A stretch of DNA of 29,914 nucleotides from MAG-121220-bin8 sp964433845 (GTDB lineage Bacteria > Bacteroidota > Bacteroidia > Flavobacteriales > Flavobacteriaceae): NCBI GenBank assembly GCA_964433845.1, contig CAYSTA010000021.1, positions 1 to 29,914 on the forward strand. Reading direction: 5' to 3'. The notes under the pieces are model-generated. The model did no database searches. It saw nothing but the letters and a program-made list of their open reading frames with translations, and was not told where the DNA came from. The stretch's first letter is position 1; each line of letters begins with the position of its first letter. The position numbers and the translations under genes are program-made. Below are positions 25,047 through 29,914 of this stretch, in pieces.

Positions 25047-26612
25047 ATGAAAGTTGATCAAATATTTCTTTTGGTTCTATTAATTTTTTTTGTCTCTTGT
25101 AATGAAGAATCTATATCAAAAAAAGAGAATAATAGAAAACCAAATATAGTATACATTTTAGCTGATGATTTGGGTTATGGAGATGTACAATATTTCAATA
25201 AAGATGGTAAGATACCTACTCCTAATATAAATTCTATGGCAGATAACGGAGTTGTTTTTACAGATGCACATACGTCTTCTGCAGTTTGCACACCAACACG
25301 TTATGGGATCCTTACAGGACGCTACAATTGGAGAACTGAACTTAAAAGTGGTGTTTTAAATGGATATTCTAAAGCTTTGATAAAAGAGAACAGAACGACT
25401 ATCGCAAGTATGCTAAAAAGTAAAGGCTATAGCACAGCATTTATTGGGAAATGGCATTTAGGTTGGAATTGGAATGTTAAAAAGGAAGATAATAGTAGTC
25501 CCATTCCAATAGAAAAAATTGTTGATATAGATTTTAATTCTCCTATTAATAATGGACCATCAACTAACGGATTTGATTATTCTTATGGTTTTTCGGGATC
25601 ATTAGATATGCCTCCATATGTTTGGGTTGAGAATGATTTTCCTACTCAGATTCCTACTAAAACTACTCAGTCTGTTGATTATAAAGGATTTTGGAGGGAT
25701 GGTTTGACTTCAGAAGATTTTGATCACACTACTGTACTACAAACCATTGCTGATAAGGCTGTTAGCTATATTAATAAACATAGCAAAGAAGAAAAACCTT
25801 TCTTTCTATATTTACCTCTATCTGCACCACACACGCCTATTTTACCGACCTCAGAATTTTTGGGCAAGAGCAATACAAACATGTATGGAGATTTTGTTAT
25901 GCAAGTAGACGATGTCTTAAAGCAGATAAGAACAACGTTGAAACATAATGGGTTAACAAAGAACACATTACTAGTTTTTACAAGTGATAATGGTTGTTCT
26001 CCAAGAGCTGACTATAAGGAATTAGCACAGGTAAAACACAATCCTAGTCATATTTATAGAGGTGCAAAAGCAGATATTTTTGAAGGAGGTCATCGCGTGC
26101 CATTTATTGTTGAATGGCCAGCCATGGCAAAAAAAGCCACTATTTCTAATATTATATGTACTACAGATTTTTTTGCAACCTGTGCTGCAATAGCAAACTA
26201 TGAAATGAAAGATTCTGAGGGAGAAGACAGCTATAATATGTTACCCTTAATTAATGGAGAAAGCCTTCAGGATATTAGACAATATACGGTACACCATTCT
26301 ATAAATGGATCTTTTGCAATTCGAAAAGGAAATTGGAAATTAATTTTTACTCCCAGCTCTGGCGGTTGGAGTTACCCAAGACCAATAGATATCGAAAGAG
26401 AAAACCTTAATTTACCTACTATGCAGCTTTATAATTTGAAAAATGATATATCGGAAACCAAAAACTTAATAGACATTTACCCTGAAAAAGTTAATGAATT
26501 AAAAAAAGCTTTAGCAAAAATCATTTTGGATGGAAGAAGTACTGATGGCATAAGACAAAAGAATGACGGTATGGATAATTGGAAACAAATTGAAAATATT
26601 TTAGATAAATGA
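25047..26612 (+). CDS. S1-family sulfatase (formylglycine-dependent), lipoprotein
   Basis: An exported protein of 521 residues. The lipobox FVSC gives Cys18, followed by NEES. The type I sulfatase core is complete: YILADDLGYGD with metal ligands Asp40 and Asp41, the maturation motif CTPTR with Cys81 (converted to formylglycine by a partner enzyme), GKWHLGW, and FTSDNGC with the second calcium-site Asp-Asn. It removes sulfate esters from carbohydrates in the envelope. The S1 subfamily, and so the position of the sulfate, cannot be fixed by eye. Its stop and the GH29 start overlap by four bases (26609-26612). Placed between two fucosidase genes, a sulfated fucose or galactose residue is the likely target. 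No maturase gene lies in the window. Confidence 0.93.
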   Translation: MKVDQIFLLVLLIFFVSCNEESISKKENNRKPNIVYILADDLGYGDVQYFNKDGKIPTPNINSMADNGVVFTDAHTSSAVCTPTRYGILTGRYNWRTELKSGVLNGYSKALIKENRTTIASMLKSKGYSTAFIGKWHLGWNWNVKKEDNSSPIPIEKIVDIDFNSPINNGPSTNGFDYSYGFSGSLDMPPYVWVENDFPTQIPTKTTQSVDYKGFWRDGLTSEDFDHTTVLQTIADKAVSYINKHSKEEKPFFLYLPLSAPHTPILPTSEFLGKSNTNMYGDFVMQVDDVLKQIRTTLKHNGLTKNTLLVFTSDNGCSPRADYKELAQVKHNPSHIYRGAKADIFEGGHRVPFIVEWPAMAKKATISNIICTTDFFATCAAIANYEMKDSEGEDSYNMLPLINGESLQDIRQYTVHHSINGSFAIRKGNWKLIFTPSSGGWSYPRPIDIERENLNLPTMQLYNLKNDISETKNLIDIYPEKVNELKKALAKIILDGRSTDGIRQKNDGMDNWKQIENILDK

Positions 26613-27718
26613 AATTGTTAAAATTTATAATAATTGGAATATTAATCTTTGGTTGTGATGACTTAAATCAATCCAAAACACCTAATTATCTAAGTGATTA
26701 TAGTGATCTTTATAAAAGTAATCCCAGAAAAGCCAATCTAAAGTGGTTTAAAAAATCAAAAATTGGATTGTTTATTCATTATGGTTTGTACTCTCAACTT
26801 GAAAAGGGAGAGTGGATTCAGCTAAGAGATACAATTCCAGTTTCAGATTATGCTAGACTTAAAGAAACATTTAACCCAAGCAATTTTGATGCTGATAAAA
26901 TTACTGACTTGGCAATTTCAGCAGGTATGAAGTATATCACTATCACATCGAAACATCATGATGGTTTTTCATTATTTGATACCAAGCAAAATGATTATAA
27001 TTCAGTTAAATCACCTGCACGAAGAGATTTAATAGGTGAACTCTATAATTCATGTAAAGAGAAAAAAATTGGTCTTTTCTTATACTACTCTTATGCAGCA
27101 GATTGGAGTCATCCATATTTCTATTCTAGATTAGATGGGTGGAGTAATGCAAGACCTGCATATAAAGAAAATCAAAAAGAATATAAATATAAAACTAGAG
27201 AAGATTTTAGTAATTACATCAAATTTGCACACAATCAGTTAAAAGAATTGTTAACCCAATATCCTGAAATAGCTGGAATATGGTTAGATCCAATAATGGG
27301 ATATTACGCCAATCATGAAATATTTCCAATAGAAGAAACCTATGCTTTAATCAGATCAATTAGTAAACATGCGTTAATTTCATTTAAGCAAGGAGCAAAT
27401 GGAGATGAAGATTTTTCAGCTCCAGAACATAATTTTAGTAAAAGAGTTGGGAGTCAATATGAAGTTGCAAGAATAGCATATGAATTGAATAAATTAAAGC
27501 CTAAGGAAGTTTGTACTTCATTACAATCAAGATATTGGGGATACGATAAAAATGCTGAACATAAAAATTTTGATGATGTTTATAGATATTATTTAGATGC
27601 TATTAAAAACGATACAAATCTTTTACTGAATGTTGGTCCCCTTCCTGACGGGTCAATACATCATGAGGATATAATAACTTTAACTAAGTTAGGTGAAAAA
27701 ATAAATGAATTACAATGA
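26609..27718 (+). CDS. GH29 family alpha-L-fucosidase, lipoprotein
   Basis: An exported protein of 369 residues. The lipobox LIFGC gives Cys16, followed directly by Asp-Asp, a good surface-export signal. The GH29 barrel is clear from WFKKSKIGLFIHYGLYS, the histidine pair in KHHDGF, and GIWLDPIMG with the probable nucleophile Asp227. It is shorter than many GH29 enzymes because the usual C-terminal beta-sandwich is absent and the protein ends with NVGPLPDGSIHHEDIITL, close to the barrel's end. The acid/base residue is not conserved enough to name. Its retaining mechanism complements the inverting GH95 enzyme two genes upstream. It overlaps the sulfatase by 4 bases and the next gene by 14. Confidence 0.92.
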   Translation: MKLLKFIIIGILIFGCDDLNQSKTPNYLSDYSDLYKSNPRKANLKWFKKSKIGLFIHYGLYSQLEKGEWIQLRDTIPVSDYARLKETFNPSNFDADKITDLAISAGMKYITITSKHHDGFSLFDTKQNDYNSVKSPARRDLIGELYNSCKEKKIGLFLYYSYAADWSHPYFYSRLDGWSNARPAYKENQKEYKYKTREDFSNYIKFAHNQLKELLTQYPEIAGIWLDPIMGYYANHEIFPIEETYALIRSISKHALISFKQGANGDEDFSAPEHNFSKRVGSQYEVARIAYELNKLKPKEVCTSLQSRYWGYDKNAEHKNFDDVYRYYLDAIKNDTNLLLNVGPLPDGSIHHEDIITLTKLGEKINELQ

Positions 27719-28310
27719 TGCATTTAAGCATTTAAAAAATGATATTGTCATGAAGTCTCTTATTATAAAAATAGGAGACCAAATAACAATAAATGACAGA
27801 AAAGAAAGTGATTTAGCATTAGCAATTTCACTATTAGTTATTGAACAACAAGTGAGCTTTAAAGCGGCTATAACTATAAAGAAAAGGTTTAGGAAATTAA
27901 TAGAGAAAAAAACTCATAATCAGATTTTAAAAATTCAGAATTTAGAATTACAATCTATTGGAATATCATTTAGAAAAGTAGAGTACATAAAAAATGTTTA
28001 TAGATACTTTCTAAAAAGTAAATTTGATTTTTTTAAAGAAGAAGAAAGTTTGGTTATAAAGGAACTAACAGGAATTAAAGGAGTCGGAAATTGGACAGCT
28101 CAAATGTTTTTAATTTTTATTTTATTTAAAAAAAATATCTTTTCTAATGGTGACTTAGCTTTAATTAACAGTATTAAAATAAATTATCAGATAAATAATT
28201 TAGATAATAAAAAATTAGATAGAATAGTTGAAAAATGGTCTCCTTATAAAACAATAGCTTGTTTGTTACTGTGGAAATCTATTGAAAAAAATAAATTTGC
28301 AGATATTTAA
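27705..28310 (+). CDS. AlkA-like DNA-3-methyladenine glycosylase (HhH-GPD)
   Basis: A cytoplasmic base-excision-repair enzyme of 201 residues. The helix-hairpin-helix LTGIKGVGNWTAQMF (121-135) and the catalytic aspartate Asp150 in FSNGDLAL match AlkA-type glycosylases, and KWSPYKTIACLLLW near the end matches their WSPYRS motif. It lacks the N-terminal domain of E. coli AlkA, as many bacterial members do. It removes alkylated purines from DNA, so it has no evident part in polysaccharide use. Yet its ATG lies 14 bases inside the GH29 gene, and the next glycosidase follows 10 bases after. The base composition is very AT-rich, close to 20 percent GC in the stretch I counted. It probably rides in the operon as an unrelated passenger. 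Confidence 0.88.
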   Translation: MNYNDAFKHLKNDIVMKSLIIKIGDQITINDRKESDLALAISLLVIEQQVSFKAAITIKKRFRKLIEKKTHNQILKIQNLELQSIGISFRKVEYIKNVYRYFLKSKFDFFKEEESLVIKELTGIKGVGNWTAQMFLIFILFKKNIFSNGDLALINSIKINYQINNLDNKKLDRIVEKWSPYKTIACLLLWKSIEKNKFADI

Positions 28311-28319
28311 TAATAATTT

Positions 28320-29357
28320 ATGAGAAAACTCATACTACTGTTATTAGTTTTAATAGGTTGTAATTCTAAAAAAAACACTGAGATTAAAATCAATAGTGTA
28401 TCTTTTAGTTATTCAATTCTAAAGGGACTTGAGCCCGAAACTGGTGTAACCCGCAGAGATCCGTCGGATGTAATTAAGGTGGGTGACACGTATTACTTAT
28501 GGTACACAAAAACAGAAATATCGGAAATATTTGGTGGCTATAGTGGCTATAACGCATCCGTTTGGTACGCAAGCTCTATAGATGGTGAAACCTGGGAAGA
28601 AAAAGGGGAAGCAATACCCAGAGGGAATACCGGCAGCTGGGACGCATATAGTGTATTTACTCCGAATATTTTAGTCTCAAAAGGAAAGTATTATTTGTTT
28701 TATACCGGGGTGAAGCCCACTCCAGGAAATCATGAGGGTAAGTTTGAAAACAATTCAGAAACAGATATTACTGCCATTGGGCTTACTGTATCTGATTCTC
28801 CTGACGGACCTTTTGTGCGTGTATCTTCAAAGCCAATATTAGAGATTAGTGATAGCATCGAACATTTTGACAGTTACAGAATTGATGATGCATGTATGGT
28901 TTACCGAAATAACAAGTACTATTTGTATTATAAGGGCAGAAGCCGAAAATATGGTAAAGAGGGACCAAGACATACAAAATTAGGAGTTGCCATTGCCGAT
29001 AAACCATATGGACCTTATATAAAACATAAAAATAATCCAATTATTAAAAGTGGTCACGAAGTGATGGTTTGGCCATATCAAGGAGGTATAATGAGTTTAA
29101 TTTCAAGTCATGGGCCGGAGGGGAAAACATTGCAATTTTCGGAGGATGGCATTAACTTTAAAAAGGTAGCTTCTTTTGGTGATGATTATCCTAAAGCTCC
29201 CGGTTCATACCGTGTAGGTAATTTTAGAGATGCATCAAAACAAGAGGAAGGAATATCGTGGGGTATTTCAATGTTTTATGGAAGTATAAAGAATAATAAA
29301 TGGCCACATTTGTTTAGGTATGAAATTAATTTGGAAGAATCAAAATATAAAAATTAA
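28320..29357 (+). CDS. GH117-like glycoside hydrolase, lipoprotein
   Basis: An exported protein of 345 residues (lipobox LIGC, Cys14). It has the five-bladed beta-propeller pattern of the GH43/GH117 group, with repeats such as GDTYYLWYTK, GKYYLFYTG and NKYYLYYKGR. TGVTRRDPSDVIK gives Asp47, RIDDACMVY gives Asp189/Asp190, and SGHEVMVWP gives His246. These line up with the catalytic Asp, Asp and His known in GH117 alpha-1,3-L-neoagarooligosaccharide hydrolases. The family removes 3,6-anhydro-L-galactose or, in other clades, related sugars from red-algal or similar glycans. Base composition is unusual: 27-28 G+C in two counted 60-base lines, against 12 in a line of the gene before it. That suggests recent acquisition. 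GH43-like activity is the alternative. Confidence 0.78.
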   Translation: MRKLILLLLVLIGCNSKKNTEIKINSVSFSYSILKGLEPETGVTRRDPSDVIKVGDTYYLWYTKTEISEIFGGYSGYNASVWYASSIDGETWEEKGEAIPRGNTGSWDAYSVFTPNILVSKGKYYLFYTGVKPTPGNHEGKFENNSETDITAIGLTVSDSPDGPFVRVSSKPILEISDSIEHFDSYRIDDACMVYRNNKYYLYYKGRSRKYGKEGPRHTKLGVAIADKPYGPYIKHKNNPIIKSGHEVMVWPYQGGIMSLISSHGPEGKTLQFSEDGINFKKVASFGDDYPKAPGSYRVGNFRDASKQEEGISWGISMFYGSIKNNKWPHLFRYEINLEESKYKN

Positions 29358-29429
29358 TAATTGGTGGTACAATGACTAATAAATCATAGGTATATTTTCT
29401 TCTTTTAAAATTATTGTAAATTGTAGATA

Positions 29430-29765
29430 ATGAAAAAAATCTCTAATACCCCGTCTCCGCCTTATGTATGTGCGGTGTTTACTTCAATCAGAACTGAAAT
29501 AAATGAAGGGTATGAACAAATGAATGACATTCTTTTCAAAGAAATCAATAGCGTTTCAGGTTATTTAGGAAATGAAGCTTTTCGAGATAAAGATGGATTT
29601 GGGGTTAATGTTTCTTATTGGAAGGATATGAAATCACTAATATATTGGAGAGATAATGAACTTCATAAAAAAGCTCAAGCATTGGGTAAATCTAAATGGT
29701 ATAAAGAATATAAATTAAGAATTTGTAAAGTAGAGAGAGACTACGAATTCAATTCTAATCCATAG
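29430..29765 (+). CDS. Antibiotic-biosynthesis-monooxygenase (ABM) domain protein
   Basis: A small cytoplasmic protein of 111 residues with the ferredoxin-like ABM fold. Features are VCAVFTSIRTEI at the first strand, GYEQMNDILFKEINSVSGYLG leading into the first helix and second strand, VNVSYWKDMKSLIYWRDNELHKKAQ, and WYKEYKLRICKVERDYEF. The SYW...LIYWR..E.H..A motif is typical of ABM/EthD-like stress proteins annotated as antibiotic biosynthesis monooxygenases. Their true reactions are mostly unknown; some act as heme or quinol oxygenases. A 72-base gap upstream separates it from the GH117-like gene, so it is probably not part of the glycan operon. Confidence 0.8.
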   Translation: MKKISNTPSPPYVCAVFTSIRTEINEGYEQMNDILFKEINSVSGYLGNEAFRDKDGFGVNVSYWKDMKSLIYWRDNELHKKAQALGKSKWYKEYKLRICKVERDYEFNSNP

Positions 29766-29862
29766 GCATATCTTCTTCATTTTTACGAACATTATTTATG
29801 TTACATTATGAAAAAAAAATTCCGTATTTTGAATTTTACTTAGATGTTTTTAGATTAGTCAT

Positions 29863-29914
29863 ATGAAATATATTTTATTCTTACTAATACTATTTTCTTG
29901 CTCTTTTCAAAATA
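29863..29914 (+). CDS. Start of a lipoprotein gene (runs off right edge)
   Basis: The ATG at 29863 opens a frame that gives 17 residues before the window ends: MKYILFLLILFSCSFQN. The lysine, the hydrophobic run and the lipobox LFSC (Cys13) are the standard start of a Bacteroidota lipoprotein. Nothing can be said about function. The 97 bases upstream show only a weak AACAT/ATGTT hairpin. Confidence 0.6.
   Translation, partial: MKYILFLLILFSCSFQN

Noticed and set aside
29808..29843. 12-codon frame starting ATG AAA AAA AAA
   Set aside because: Very short, low complexity, with no neighbour or leader to support translation.
1..29914. tRNA, rRNA, transposase, integrase, toxin-antitoxin or phage-defence genes
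   Set aside because: No sequence with the needed motifs or folds was seen on either strand.

Overview
The window reads as a piece of a marine Flavobacteriaceae genome (Bacteroidota). It is very AT-rich with tightly packed genes. It has a SusC/SusD pair, many lipoproteins with short lipoboxes, several glycoside hydrolases and a sulfatase, secreted proteins with flavobacterial modules, and no Shine-Dalgarno-like leaders. No rRNA, tRNA, CRISPR array, insertion sequence or phage gene was seen. Genus cannot be fixed from the sequence alone.

Layout. (1) Positions 1-260, minus strand: three tandem very short genes, the last running off the left edge. Two of them encode hydrophobic peptides with near-identical starts. 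(2) 423-2148: an OsmC-family protein and a CPA1-type cation/proton antiporter. (3) 2190-5065: three exported proteins (a C-type lectin nested in an Ig-like domain, an unknown secreted protein with the same C-terminal 93-residue module, and a fibronectin-III-like lipoprotein). They form a probable surface/adhesion operon that ends in a stem-loop shared with the convergent regulator gene. (4) 5078-18140: a MocR-type PLP-dependent regulator (minus strand) divergent from an M14 carboxypeptidase lipoprotein, SusC, SusD, then a strong hairpin. Beyond it lie a DapB/2,4-diaminopentanoate-dehydrogenase-like enzyme, an N-acyl-D-amino-acid deacylase, a DAACS amino-acid/dicarboxylate symporter and ATP-dependent PEP carboxykinase. 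I read this as a PUL-like locus for peptides or modified (D-) amino acids rather than sugar: outer-membrane capture, trimming, import, deacylation, oxidation, then gluconeogenesis. (5) 18149-29357: an SGNH hydrolase, an SLC13/DASS symporter, a DUF5009-type membrane acyltransferase, then lipoproteins GH18, GH95, S1 sulfatase and GH29, an AlkA-like DNA glycosylase overlapping the GH29 gene, and a GH117-like lipoprotein. This looks like a degradation cluster for fucose-containing, sulfated, possibly GlcNAc-containing glycans, without its own SusCD in view. (6) 29430-29914: an ABM-domain protein and the start of another lipoprotein running off the right edge.

The least ordinary items are the MocR-controlled SusCD/peptidase/D-aminoacylase locus with GabR-like ATACC direct repeats in front of the regulator, the nested lectin and shared C-terminal module of the secreted pair, the tandem micro-ORFs at the left edge, the DNA-repair gene fused by overlap into a fucosidase operon, and the GH117-like gene whose base composition differs sharply from its neighbours.
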